Shown here: in pieces, positions 1 through 13,498 of the stretch | Position numbering within the stretch: the stretch's first letter is position 1 | Layout: every line of letters starts with the position of its first letter | NCBI GenBank assembly: GCA_035582835.1 | Contig: JAYKAV010001289.1 | Coordinates: forward strand, 1,219,046-1,283,045 | Length of the DNA stretch: 64,000 bases | Reading direction: 5' to 3' | Origin: Phoebastria nigripes | Lineage: Eukaryota > Chordata > Aves > Procellariiformes > Diomedeidae | Made by a program: the position numbers and the translations under genes | The notes under the pieces: model-generated | Databases searched by the model: none | What the model was told of the DNA's origin: nothing | The model's input: the letters and a program-made list of their open reading frames with translations, nothing else

Positions 1-3000
1 TGTCAGCTCACGTTTCTGTTGCTTTGTTTTTAGAAAGTTACAGATGATTGCTTATATAAAAATATGCCAAAATTCATAATTTCTTGACATTTTTCACACA
101 TATAGACTACATTCTTTGTGAGATGCTGCCAGTTAGACTATTTTTGAATCAAGCTCTGTTGTCTTCATGATATCAAGGCCAAGTACTTCACTGACTTGTT
201 GAGATAATGTACACATGAAGTTATCCCTTGCATGCCGTCAGTGACCTTTCATGCAGAAATCCCCTGGGAGTCTCATCCTCTGTTTCGATTAAGGTTTTTC
301 CAAAGCTGCATTCTTGCATGCCCTGATATTGTGTGTTCAGATTTATTTTAGACAGAAAATTAATTTGATTAAATTTGCTGTTAGTTTTAAGTGATGCTTT
401 TTTCATCACCATAAAATACCTTTGCACACACTGGTGTTTATATGAAACTTCTTGGTACCGGTACTTTCCACATCTGGGTAGCAGACTGGAATTGGTACAA
501 CCCCAATATCCAACAAGTCTCAGGCAAACGCAGAAAATTGCTTTGCTAAAATATTTTGAAAATAATTTGAACCAAAATAATCTTTGGGTTTTTTCCCACA
601 AGAACAGCAAAGTTTTCTATAAAATCGTGATAAACACTAGGTAAGAAAGTATATTCACATTATCTTGAAATGGGTGTAGTGATTTAAATGCAAATTTATC
701 TATAATATGATCTATGCATGTGCTTGTAAATGAATTAGCAAAGATTCAGGCCTTTCTTGTCATCTTTGCAATGCCGTCATTTTTTTGTAGTGGCAGCCTC
801 TATTGCATGCCCAGGCTGGTACAGTTTGCCTTGTGTCTAATCTCATGCCACCTAATTACATCTAATTAATTAATTAGACACAAGGCATCTCATGGTGCAC
901 TTCAGAGGCAGCTGATATTTAGCATATACATTTTTATTGGGAAAACTTGTACATTGGTAGCACACACAAGTTTGATAAAGCTGAGAAATAATTTCCATAA
1001 ATGATAGGAAAACTTCTATTCCCTGTACCCTCAAAAGTAGCAATAGTTTTAGGGGAATTTTAAAGGAAAATGGTATAAAACTTATCAACAATATAACTTT
1101 AGTTACCCAAAATGTTTGGATATTTGAGGAAGAAAATTGAAAATTGTTTCATTTCAATTCTTCTATAAAATAAAGAGGTTCCAACATTTTTTTGAAGTAG
1201 GTGAGAAGGATGGAGACTGACTATGTTATGTATCATATTATATATAAAATCAGCTTGATCTCATAGATCTTTCCAATATCCTGTGTTCACAATTGGGGGG
1301 GGGGGGGGGGGATAAAAAGTATTATAGATCAGGCTCATCTAATTCTTCTTTATGCTTATGAGCACCCAAGAGATTGGCATAGCAATAGTAAAGTAAATAT
1401 CTGATGCCCTCTAGTACCATCATGGTATTAGCAAAGGAAACACCGTTATCTGCATTTGCAAAGGGGTAACTGAGGCCCTGCTCAGTTGAGCCCCAGAGAG
1501 GACTTTTTCGGCAGCTTTCTTCTTTGTGGCTTATCAGTGCAAAGAAATCTTCTGTTCTTGTTGGTTTTGCGGCTCCTGTGGGGCTCTCGGTAAAGCTCCC
1601 ACATGTTACTGTCTAAAATCTTGTATCCCTGGGTGGCATTTAGACCTTCAGTATTCAGGGCATTGTTTTTCCTTGCCCAGAGGAATAAATGATTAGTTCA
1701 TCAGCTGTAGATTGGTGTGCACCTTTGCGGGTAAATCCAACAATGTAAATGTAAATTCAATTCTAGGAGTTTTGTGATGGGCAGCAGGGTAAAAATGTCC
1801 CCCCATTTGGGATGGGAACGTGCCTCCCTATCTCCAGACAAGGTTTCTTTTAGGTAGCTCATCTGTTGTGCTAAGCCAACCTGCAACAGGGATTTCAGCA
1901 TTATTTATAGCTTTATTATGCGAGTCTGTAGGGTAAGGCATAAGCGCAGTTTAATGAGGTGCTAAGAAAAAGAGTTTTGAGTAACTTATTCTCTGAGTTT
2001 TCCACGGACTGCTGTGCTGTAGCTGAACTATGACTTCTAAGTAGTTCTTAGTGCCTTGAATCTTATTTTCATGCTCTTAATGGTTATGTTATTTAAATCC
2101 ATTATTTGTTGGGTGGAATGGGTCTATAATCTGAAAATGTCTTAAAGATGGGGGTATCCGAATAAAATTGCTTGTGAAGTTTTCTTTGTGGAAATAAAAA
2201 TACAAAACTTGCTATATAAAATGTCAGAAATGGCAGTGCTACATAAAACCCCTGCAGGACTGTTTGTTTTTTTTTTTTTAAGGAATAATGGAAAAGTGTA
2301 ATTTATGCCTAGATAATTAGTGGCGTTTTACCACTGAAATGTACACCACTTGGAGGAATAGTCACCAGAGCCTTTCACACCTGCACAGGGTATGAAATTC
2401 CAAACAATTAAAACAATTAATATTTCCTCCTGAAAAGAAGTCTACTGTGCTTTAGCAAAGAACATATTGCAGAAGTGAAAACAAATGTGGTAAAGCAGAA
2501 TGTGTGATAAATGGGCAATGTACTGTCAAAGACTTTCTGACACATCTTTTCATTCCTGAAATTAAAAACAGAATAACTTTGTGAGCAAGTGTCACTTGCA
2601 AGGCTGAATTTATTGTAGTATTCCTTGTGAAAGGCTTTTGCTTTTCAAGAATGGTAACAGGGAGCTGTGTAGTTTTGCTTGTTTTTTAAAAACAAAACAA
2701 AAAAAAGGTACAGTGCCATTTGGTCTTTTGGTTGAGAACTGAAAACAAGTAGTATGGGGTTAAAAGTCATCTTAAAAATGAACAACTTGTCTGCATTCCT
2801 GCTTACCTTCTAGCTTAAAAGAACTGTAGAAGAGGGCATACCACACAAGTTTTTATGTTAAATATTAGTTCACTTTGTCCTGTCCTTGCTGCATAGGTGT
2901 TCACTCTCTATTTCTCCAAAGGGCAGGGAAAAAGACCGCAGTGTATCAGTCACTTCATTTTTACACTTGCATGTTCCATAGATGTTATTATATTTTAGTT

Positions 3001-6000
3001 GTTACATTTAAAAAATTTTATATGTACCTTGAGAAAGTGAATATCTAAAAAGAAGGCTCTTTTAGTTGACAGCTCCAAATGCCATTCCTGAGTGTTTGTG
3101 GAAATATATTAAAATTATTTCTTTAGAAGAGAAAAGGAGATGAGTTGTTTGACAGAAAGAAAAAAAAAAACACATTTGACTTTCATTAGTTTGTGTTTTT
3201 GCGGTCATCTTTGTAGAGAAAGGGTGAAAAAGCATTTAAGAAAATGAAAGCTGAAATCCTTTGATTCCCTGGTGCAAAGCAGGAAGAGCTGCCTGCGCTC
3301 CANGGGCGCTCAGGCCCGTCCCTCTCCCGGTTCCCTATTTTTGGAAGGCTCTGTAGAAGGTCAGTGGGAAACATAACCCCCGGCTCCTAAGGCAAAAGCA
3401 GCCTGGATTATCGTTCACAAGAAACTGAAGATGGATTGCTAGTAGAGAGCAAATAGTTACTCCTGTTAGTATTTCCTAGATGAATGCAAGCAGCTTAAAT
3501 TTCAGTTGTTCAAAATTAGTTGCTGAGTTAAAAAAAATGTTTAGCTCTATTTTTTTTTCCCTTGGTCAATCATTCATTGCTTATATCTAATATATCTTGA
3601 AATCTAATCACTGTTGCTGAGAATATTTCAGGAAACTATCTAGACAAAGCCTTTTAATATAAATTTTAAGAGAAGAGCTATTTGTCAATTTGATAAGAAT
3701 AAATCATATATACATTCATAATCATATACTTTGTTCTGTTTTAATGTGCAATTGCTGCACTTGTATTAGGAAGCAATAAATACCTATATTGATACTTTAT
3801 GTGTTTTATTAGAAATAGCCATTGAAAGAAAACATACAGCAGATCACAAGAGAGTTGTCTGGAAATTCCTCTTTTCCCTAATGCTTGTCTTGTATTGAGC
3901 CTTCTTGGCTCTGGTCTCTCTGGTCAGACTGGGATGCACTGGACAGGAGGTTGCTTCCCATATCTGTGAGCTGTGCTGTTTTTTGTCTCTAACAAAAAAA
4001 AAAGAAAAAAAGGTGAGGGATTGGGATAGAGGGGAGTGTCAGGGTGAGATACATGGAGGATTTGACTTGGGGTTTTGGTCCCAGTATGCCTGTGCCCATC
4101 CTACTCTTTGGCTCCAACTCCCAAATAAGCGTGTCTTCATGAGTGCAACAGCGCTGGGTTTTGCCTGTCGTGGCCAGGGCTCTGGTCCCCAGCGCATCCC
4201 TGGTTGGGAGCTGTGGCTTTGTCCCTCTCATGCCAATCAGTGACTGTGACTCTCTTAAATCTTCATGCCTTCTCCAAGGAAAGCTGTCTTTTAAAAGTCT
4301 TTTTAATATTAACTAAAATAATCAGATCTTCAAGTATATTTAGAAGTTGCATTTTAAAGTTCTAGTCCTTCAGAAGGGTAGAAAGTGTCAATTTCATCAT
4401 TTGATGAATACCAAAAGCTGATTTATGGCTTCTTTTGACACTCAGTCATGCAGCAGAGGCAAAGGAGCAGCTGGTAATGCAACCAGTAAAAGTTAAAATA
4501 AAGGGGAGGAAATGCTATATAACAGAAGCAGAGGGATATTATTAGCTCCTGCACTCTGCTAGAGAAGATCCAGGGAATGAGAGAAGCTCTTTAGGAGGCC
4601 AGGGAAATTTCCCCGAGGCTCCTGTACCCATCTCCCACACACCAGCTTTCAGGACTGGTGTTTCCCAGTGGGAGCCAGTCTGGACCAGGCTGTGCCACGA
4701 CAGAGATGAAGGGCGATAGATGCAGAGAGGTGCTGGGCAATCCCACAGCTGAGTCCAACGCTTGTAGTGTGTTTTTGCTAAAAGGGATTTCTTCAGTGTA
4801 ATTAAGTGTGCTGGATAAGAGATAAAAATGTCATGAGTTGAGGCAGCTTGGGGAATTAAAACTGAACTTTTTTTTGCATGTTGCGTTACCAAATTGGGCA
4901 GGACCAGGGTGACCCTTCATTTGAAGGCAGGTGGCAAAGTACAGAGCTGCTGGTCATCTTCCTCCTCCTGTTTGACCACCCGCTTCCTAAGATGAGCCCT
5001 CAACCCCCTGAGCTCAGTAGGCTGGCAAAGAGTGTGAGTGCTGTAATGTGTACAAATTCAAATTTCTGCAAGGAGTGAAAAGGCAGGAAAAATTAACATT
5101 AGTAATATTCAACTTTAAAAAAACCCAAACAAACTAAACAATCCAAAACCCCCACAACACCCATCCCAACTTTCTTAAAACAGAAAGAAGCTCTTCACAT
5201 AGGAAACCACAGAAGGATCATTTAGTAGAGCAAAGAAAGAAGAATTCCAACTGTGGAAGAGGTACATGTGATACCAAATGAGGCCAGGTCTGGCTCATGA
5301 TGTTTGTTGTGACCCTTCTGCACGTATTCCAGGTGAAATTCCTGTTTCTTAAATACTGAGAGAGTTGAACCATACCCAATACGCTGAAGGAGATACCGTT
5401 GATACTTGCGTAGCGGCATGAATACTTCCCCGCCAAGGAGTCCTCTTGTGATAGCGTAAGATAGCATTCCCTGTTTTCATAAGTGCATCACGTTGATGCT
5501 GATAGTTATTGCAGGATCAGCTCAGGCACACAACTGCTTTTCAATCATTTGCACCTTTTAATGAGCTATCAAATTGTAAAAATAAACCCTTGCAATTAGT
5601 CTCATGCATTTAACATTGTTTTTTACACTATGGAAGGTTTACCCTCACTTGCATTTTTTTCTTAAGTTTAGCCAGTTCCTTGTATACAGCAGCTCCCAAA
5701 ATCGTTTCTGCTGGCAATGCTTTTCAGCTTAATTCATTGAAAGATTTTGTATTTTTGTCTCAAGATAGTGAAGGAAAATACTTAAAGATCTGTCCCATAG
5801 CTATTCTTGACAATTTCTGCCAGTAATTTTTCTCCAACCTGATGCTTCTTAAAAATACTCATTTCCATTTTGTCTTGGCTCAACTTCTCATGCAATTTAC
5901 AATTTCTCTGCTAATCTTTAATCTTCTTTTGAGTAGTGTTTCTCCTGTGTCACCATGTCAAATGGTTTATTAATGTCCAAACATGAGAGATCTCTTACAT

Positions 6001-9000
6001 CAGCTTTCTTTTATCAAAGTTTCCTACAACAAAAAAGTCATTTAATTGGGTACACACAATACTCGGTAAGTCGGTCTACGTTACACACTTGCTTTCCTCT
6101 TCATCTCGTCAAGCTTCTCTCTTCTTTCCTTCAAGATTTCTTCAAAAGCATTAAATACTTAATGAGGTCAAGTTCTCCTTTAAAGCTGTATCTAGATCAT
6201 CCTCGATATATGTCCTATCTATATTGTATAACACCCTTTTTTTTTTTTTTGCTCCCTTGCTGTTCTCCTTTTATTTGTACGCAACAATCTTGTTGCTGTT
6301 TGTTCTGAAATACAACTCTTCAAATTTGCAAAATGGCATTTGTTCAAATTGTATTCAAAAATAGAATAATCTTTTTTATAGACAGTGTGATATTTTTCAT
6401 ATACCTTAAACCTTTTTCTAAATCTGTTTTGCACTTTTAAAAATCAAGTGTGTATTTGTGTCATCTTAGAAAGTGAGGTATGTTTTATTTATTAAAAAAA
6501 AGAGCTAAAAAGGAAAAGCAACAGCTCCCAACTGCAGATTGAAAATTAGTTTGTCCTTAGCAAGTGAGATGGTTTTGGCAGCAATCGCACTAAACAGGGA
6601 TTTTCCAATCTTGGCTGCTAACATGAGATTCCTTGTTTAGGATCACATTGCTTGTAGATTACAGAATTGGCCACAGAATAGACACACTACTCAAATGACA
6701 GATTTGTCCAACCTGTGCCGTGTTACAGGAAACAGGGCCATGTTTTGTAAACCAGAGCTAATATTTTCCATCTGTAACCAAGTACAAGACTGATGAAGGA
6801 CATAAAGAATATTCTGCAATGGAGAATGACTGGAAGAAGAAATCCCTAGTCTTTTAAAAAAAATTGCATTTCATTTTTGTTTGTTTCTCTCATTATAATT
6901 TGTAGCATCCTGAAAATTAATGTTATTCTTTTCTAGTAAAGTGTACCTTAAACAGCCCAAAGCAGCTATGAGCAGACAGATTCTCCAGAGAGAATTTTGT
7001 GGCTCTTCTGCACTTTAAGACAAAACATTTCCATTTAGTAGTTGACTTTGTAACATTCCCATGGAAATGCATTGAGTATGTTGTTGGGCAAAATGTCAAA
7101 GATGGGTCAGTTATGATGTGCTTCCTGCCCCCCTCCTTCCTACAGGACTGAATAGGCTCTGCCAAATTTGATTTCTTTTCTAGTATACCCAAACTTATAT
7201 ATGTTATGAGAAAACCAAGGCTCCTACTTCTGCTTTACCCCAGCAATTCCCATTGAACATGACAAATCTAGAAATGAAGTGCTAGATATTGGCCATAAAG
7301 AGCTTCCTATTTCTCACATGAAGAATGAGCAATGGTAAATATTTCACATGTGTCCACTTCCACAAATGCCTTAGCACTCGGGGATAGTCAACTTTTGGTA
7401 ATTGTTAACAGATATTTAGCTTATCGTAGCACTAAAAGGTCCCACTGAAGTACTGCTTCCCATTTGGCGCGGGGGGGTAGATGGACTCTCCTAAACCGCT
7501 GAAGAGATACCCACATTGGAGCTGCTCCTCTTTGATAGTCAGTGGACAGAAATAACAATGCATCTCTTCCTGAAATAGGTATCTCCAGTAGGCTGGGTGA
7601 ATCCTGCCCTCAACTGGCCACTTTTCCCTGATTGTAAAGGAAGAGCTGCAGACGTTTACATTGTACGTCCCTGATCCTCAAAGTTGCTGAGCATCCTGCA
7701 GCCTGTAAGTGTAACATGTGAATACCCGTCATTTTTCTGATTTGTCCTCACTAGAGGAGAGCTCGCTGGGCAATGCTGTTGCATTTTCAAAATTGGTTTA
7801 GAGAGAAGGGGAGGCTCTGGCTGGGGTGGTGGCAGGGTAGTCCTCTGTCAAGAGCTCTTGCTGAACTCATCACATGTGGACCAAGTATGTGTGGACAGGA
7901 GTCCACATTTGCGAGACTGGAACCATGTTTTAGAAGATAGGGCCAGAAGTGCCAGTGTGAAAGTGAGAGCTGTGTAAGATACAAAAAAAAAAGATCATAA
8001 TGGCCCTCAATGGATGATAGCAGGGTGCAAGAGGGGAGATGCTTGCCAGGCTGGGACTTCCAGGATGCTGAGGTGGTGTACCCAGCAAATGATGCTGGTT
8101 TTGTGCAGAACAGATGGCCACAAAAACTTCACGCTTGTGGAAGGGGATTTCTACAACGGCAGAATTTGGCTCAAAGTATTTCTCCGAGATTATGGTGCCT
8201 GCAGCAGTCATGGGGCTGTGTTTTAACCACAGTGTGAAAAATGCTATACGTATAAAGCAAATAGTCCTCTGCTAGTTGTATTCGATAGCAATGACTGTGC
8301 AAAGCCCATGAGTGGCTAATTTTTTTTTTCTTTCATAAAGATTGTCACTCCTGTAAACCATTGCACACACTTCGACCCTAATTTCCATCTGCACAGAGTA
8401 GCACATGGCTTATCTAGGACTGTGATGGAGGTGTACAAATATTTTAAAGTGCTCCTAGAAAGTAGGTTTTATGTATAAAGTTATGTGTTTCAAGAGAAAT
8501 AAAGTAGCAGAGGTGATCTGGTAAGAGTGAGAAAAGTTTTTCCAAGGTAAGTCTTGAATTTGCTTTAGATTGGGGTTTAGGATAAGAGCTCTCCTTGGGC
8601 CAAAAAGTAGGTGTGCTTGTGTATTTGGTAATATTAATTCTTCTAGAGTGAACACTGGTATTGTTTTAATGTAATACCTTTTTCACCTTATGAAGCAATA
8701 ATCATTGATGCTTTGTATTGCTTTTGCTACAGTTAAGTCTAGAGTTCAAGCTTTGCTTAGGTCTGATTTGAGCAACAGAGAAGCCTAGTTCACGTTAATC
8801 ACAGGGAGATGGGACAGCAGAGCCGAGTACCATTTCCCACATCTTCAGCCAGGAGGAATTGAAAGAGCAGCACTTTGGTGGTTGCTGTGTGGGGATGAAA
8901 TTAAGTTTGGAATTGGAGAGCTTCTTTGACCTAGATAACAGAGACACACAATAAAGTTAATCCTCCCAAAATGAGAGCTGGTGCTGGAATCGCTAAATGC

Positions 9001-12000
9001 TGCCTTACTGTTTCAAAGCAGGTCATGGACAATTGGCTATACCTATTCACTGGGTCAGGGCTTAGGGTAGTGTTTTTTCTGGCTGGTTCAGATGAAAGCT
9101 GGTTGTAAGTCTGCTGCCTTATGCCAGTTTTGGCCAGGCAGTTTAAGGGCAGACGTTAGCTGTCTCATGCACAGGCCGCTCCTTTTGTCCGGTAGGCTGC
9201 CGTTGATTTTAAGATTAGTAACAAAGTTGGGAAATAGGGTTGTTTCAGAAAAATAGAGGTAGCTCAGCCTACGTAACTAGTGGATCTCTTAATGTTTGCA
9301 GCTTACAAGATAAAGGCCAGCTTTAGCAGACACACACATTTCTGTTCAGCATTTACCAGAAATACCCGTGATGATTGTGACTAGGTCTGCTGATTGTGGC
9401 TTTGTTTATAAGTAGAATTGGAGCTAGCTTTATGGCTGTCAACACAGGGGATTCAGACACACATTTATTGTAGGAACGTAGTCCTGCATAGGTAGGATGA
9501 GAGTTGGTGCTTGCACGAACCTGCTCCTCTTTGGAGGAGGGTTAAGTTTTAGTTTTCTTAAACTGAACTAAACACTTCTGTAGTATTAAGGCAGTGGTTA
9601 GTGCTGAGATGGAGACTCCAGCTCAGGAAAGCCGAGGCTGTTGGTTCAGTTCTTGGATCCTTGTACTTTAGTCAAAGTTGGACAAGGAAAAGGAGAGTGC
9701 TTTATCGTGTCCAGTGTTGGTCAGGGATGCACCATCTTGCTAAATAGAGCCGGCCTTGCAGCTCCCACTACCAGGACCCCAGCTGGTCCCTGTAACTGGT
9801 TTGCTACTTTTGATTCAAGAACGAGTTACCAAAGGCTAGATCTAGTGACAGCTAAGGATGGAGGTTAGCAGTGGGACTGCAGGCTTGCTTCTGCTCTTTG
9901 CTCTGCCTTTCAGGTTTAGGCTGGAGGCTGGATCTGGGTGTGTGGTTGTCTAGTGACTCATCCTGGGGCAGTGCTTGCAGGTGGGATTAACACTGGATTA
10001 AGTAAAGATATGGGACCAGAAGAAATTAAACACCTTATTTGTTCAGTTCTTCGCATTGTTTCCCATTTTGGGAAATTTACTTTTCAGCCTGTGTCCAACT
10101 CGCTCGGAAGCTCCTTTTGTGGGTGATACGTGAATCTCCAAGAACAGCTCTGACCCTTTACATTTCTTTTCAATGGTAAATTGTTATTTATAGCAAGGAG
10201 TTTGACAGAGGCTGTGGAATTATTGGCTGTATGTTTTATAAAGCAAGCCAAACGAGGAACAAAAATAATTCGGATTCAAATTCCTCTAAGCCCAAGCTCT
10301 GCGTTAGCTCTGCTGCTATTCACGGGATCCATAAAAATCTGCATTAAAGCCTTTCAGATTTGTTCACTTTTTCTATTATCTTGCAGAATTTGGACCTTTA
10401 GCCTAATTAAACCCTGGAAAAATAAGAATTTGGTGTAGCTGGAAATTTGATAGTAGACATGGAAGAAGGTGGTGCATAAACTGTTAAATTGCTACCACGT
10501 GAGGACACGGACAGGAGGAATATATGGAGCGAAGGGGGACTGTGGCGTTACCACTTGGGAAAAGCTGTTGCGTTTTGCAGAGTGTTTCTCTGGGATGGGG
10601 AATGACCTGGGATGCCCTGGAGACATACCTGGGCACTAAGTCAGAGCCATGCGCAAACAGATGGTGAGGGACTGACTTGTGCTTGGCCCTGACTGTTCGC
10701 TTTTCCATTTGCACAGCAAGTAGGTCAGTCACCACACAGGCAAATTAAGAGTCTGCCATCTTCCTGTGGTGGGAGGGCGAGCTCCTGGGGCTAGGAAAGT
10801 CATTGAGAGGGCAGTAAGAAAAGCCGTAGCCAGATGGGATTGTAAGCTGCTGGGAAAACACTAGGGAAGAATAGGGAAAACAGTTGTAATATTTGTAAAT
10901 ATTATCTGCATCGAACTATATGTATCTTGGTGTTGTGAAAAGCTTTGGCAGTGCTTTGCGAAGAATTAGGTCTGCAGTGAAATGGGAGCAGATGAAAACT
11001 GGAAGCGATTGAGCTAAAGTTCCAGATGTTCATGTGGGCCAGCTTGTGTTGTCCCTGTTTTGATCACCTGCTTGCAGCTGAGTATTTTCTCTTTCCTCCT
11101 TGGACTTTAATGGAGCAGCAGTCTAATAAGGAACTGGATTTTTTTTCCTCCTCTGTTCTGCTAATACCCCGTTAGGAAGGTGAGTTAAATGTCCTGGCAA
11201 GCAGATCTGAAGCATGCCCCTGAGCTTTTGGGAGACCTAGTGAGGGTCCCTGTGTTGCATGTCCAGCACTCCCAGGGGTCCTGTCAGACTAGAAAAGGGA
11301 GTTTTGGTGTTGCTAAAAGGTGAGAAAAATCAGTATTTAGTTCCTTTCCTCATAAACACCAAACTTGCTCAGCCCTGCACGTTATGGTGGACTATGCTCA
11401 GGTCCTTGGTGAGCCTGGGCTTTCCCAGTCCATCCCCTGTCCTCCAACATATTTGCTGTGTGGTTAGACAGCCTGGAGCTGCGTGTGTTGAACCAGAAGG
11501 TCCTGGGGGCTGTTCCCCCCAGTATCCCTGCGGTGCGTATCGTCCACACTTTCCTTGCCACGGGGGACACCCCCGAGGCTGGTATTTCATACCGCCACGT
11601 TGCCATGACCCTCCATGACAAGGAGAAAATTTCAGTCGCTAGCCTCATTGGGTTGCAAACCTTTATGAATACCGCAACTAATAGCCCGGGTAAGTGGAAG
11701 ATTAATTTCTATACCACCTGGCGGCAAGCTGTGGATTAGGCTGCTGTCCCTCGTGTGGGTTTAACGTTGGAGGAACGGGGCACTGGAGTACCCAGACAAT
11801 CAGCCTCTTGTTTAAACAATGAGCTTCTCGGTCTTGTTAGCCAGCACTCTTAAATTTTCATTTTATTCTGGTATGCAGGCTTGTGTGATGTGGAGAATTG
11901 CTTCAGCACAGAAAGACTGTAAACCTGTTCAATTAAAGGAAATGCTCAGATCCAGCTGTTGGCGTCCCATGAATGCCAGTGCTCCTCGTGCAGTAAATAA

Positions 12001-12525
12001 GACCGACACACTCTGCCCTTGGAACAGATACGACGATTTGGGCCTTAATTCTCCTGAAAAAAGAGCCTTTGTTGGGGAAGGACGGTTGGGGAAAAGGGGA
12101 GGAATGCAAAGCTTGGTGCAGAAAATGCCGAGCGAGACAAAGTCTTCTGCAGATAACAGTGAGGTCTCTATAGCATGAGCCTAATAAAAAGGCACCATAA
12201 GAAGCACGTACAGTACAAGCTCCTGTTACAGCTATAGAATTGTCTTGTAAATTTTGAATGCTTTCCTCTCTTATGAAAAAACATATCTTGCAGAGTAACT
12301 TACCCTATGCTTTCACTTCCAAGAAGCAGGCTAACAAGCATAGCTGTGGCGTGCACGCACTCGCCATGTGTGCAGGAGCACNCTCCGCACCGTTTGCATC
12401 TGGTTTTTCAGTTGCCTTGGTTTTGGTGACATGTCGCTGCACTCATTCATGGGTGACAGGATTGTTCGGGTAGTATTGGATGGTCAGTTGGTTATGCCAG
12501 ATGTCTTTGTACAGGTCAGGAAAAA
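1..12525. other. Non-coding DNA, probably introns of a + strand unit
   Basis: I see no convincing exon, RNA gene or recognisable transposable element in this stretch. By eye the + strand carries more T than A and more G than C, the skew that transcription leaves on the sense strand of vertebrate introns; this is inference. Open frames here, including 129 codons on the - strand near 221-610 and 119 codons on + near 11,259, are within chance length. Isolated splice-like strings occur, for example a pyrimidine tract ending in TTAG at about 11,176 and a GTAAGT after CCCGG near 11,690, but I could not join them into a consistent reading frame. Confidence 0.5.
1295..1311 (+). repeat. Uninterrupted 17-base G tract
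   Basis: A run of 17 G residues interrupts otherwise AT-rich DNA. A run of this length can fold as an intramolecular G-quadruplex and is difficult to sequence, so its true length in the genome may differ. On the - strand it would be a C17 tract. Confidence 0.9.
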
Positions 12526-12526
12526 A

Positions 12527-12670
12527 TATGTGTGTGTATATAAAAGATCTTTTATCTCTTTTATATATTTTTTGTATACATACACATATAAATATATATT
12601 ATATATAACAGTATATATTATTATTTATATATATAAAATAGAATATGTATTTTTTTATATATATATATAA
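12527..12670. repeat. AT-rich dinucleotide and palindromic low-complexity tract
   Basis: About 145 bases almost entirely of A and T: a short TG/TA run, then irregular TA repeats with several self-complementary stretches (TATATA, ATATAT) that could extrude as hairpins. Open frames through it encode only Y/I-rich low-complexity strings and are not genes. Confidence 0.85.
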
Positions 12671-13330
12671 AGGGTCGTGGCAGTTTCAGTAGGTGCTGAA
12701 TACACTTTGACTACAAACACACAGCAGCTGACTTAATGCTTGTGTCTCAACCAGGAGCTGAGTACCTGAGACTGGTCAGGGGAAGGAAGATGTTGGGATG
12801 GAACAAAGCACAGGAAGAAATGATGGGCCATTGACACAGGCTTCAGCTGAGTGGCATGAACCATCTCCCATGTCCCTGGAGGCAGTGGAGCCTGGCATCC
12901 CGAATCCTTGCCCCAGAGCAGGGGCTGGAAACCTCTTGTCTGCCACCGGGAACCATTATGTCTCTGGAAATGCAGCTTTCCCCACTCCTGCTGTCTCTTC
13001 ACCCTCAGCCTCATTTTGTTCCCTGTCTAAAAATTGTGACATGGGGGCTTTGAAATGTCACTGGCCACAGTTTCAGTTGCTGAGGTGGAAACGGGTCTCC
13101 AGATGGCCCTCGGTGGCAGGTTACCTGCTGCTGGCCCTTAGCAGGGTTAAATTTGTCATGCAGGTTAAAACAGAAAAAGTTGCATTTTAACTTACTAGCT
13201 GGGACTGTGAGGCGCACAGGATTGCAGCCCATTGCTGAACTGGATAATTAAGTGCTCAGTTGTAAATTGGCCACTCCAAGTGTCTTTTTTAGTCAAGCGT
13301 ATGTCTATCTTCATCTGTCTATCTAACCGT

Positions 13331-13403
13331 ATGTGTATATATATGTAAATAAATATATATGTACTTATGTGTGGCTCTGTGTGTGTGTNTATATATATAT
13401 ATA
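13331..13403. repeat. Compound TA/TG microsatellite
   Basis: Alternating TA and TG/GT blocks: TATATATATG, AAATATATATG, then a GTGTGTGT run that contains one N and passes into TATATATATATA. The sequence is alternating purine-pyrimidine throughout. It lies about 100 bases 5' of the CR1 copy that begins near 13.5 kb. Confidence 0.85.
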
Positions 13404-13498
13404 GCATTTATGTACATGCACATATTAAAAAAAAAAAATCAAATGCCTGACTTTCTTGCCAGGTTGAGGAAGGGCCACGGTGCAGGAGATGCCTAGAC

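Noticed and set aside
221..610. 129-codon - strand frame near the left end
   Set aside because: No motif or splice context; overlapped by an 89-codon + frame and within chance length for AT-rich DNA on the strand opposite to the inferred transcript.
10265..10290. GGATTCAAATTCC, resembling a tRNA B box
   Set aside because: No A box at the proper distance and no cloverleaf pairing visible.
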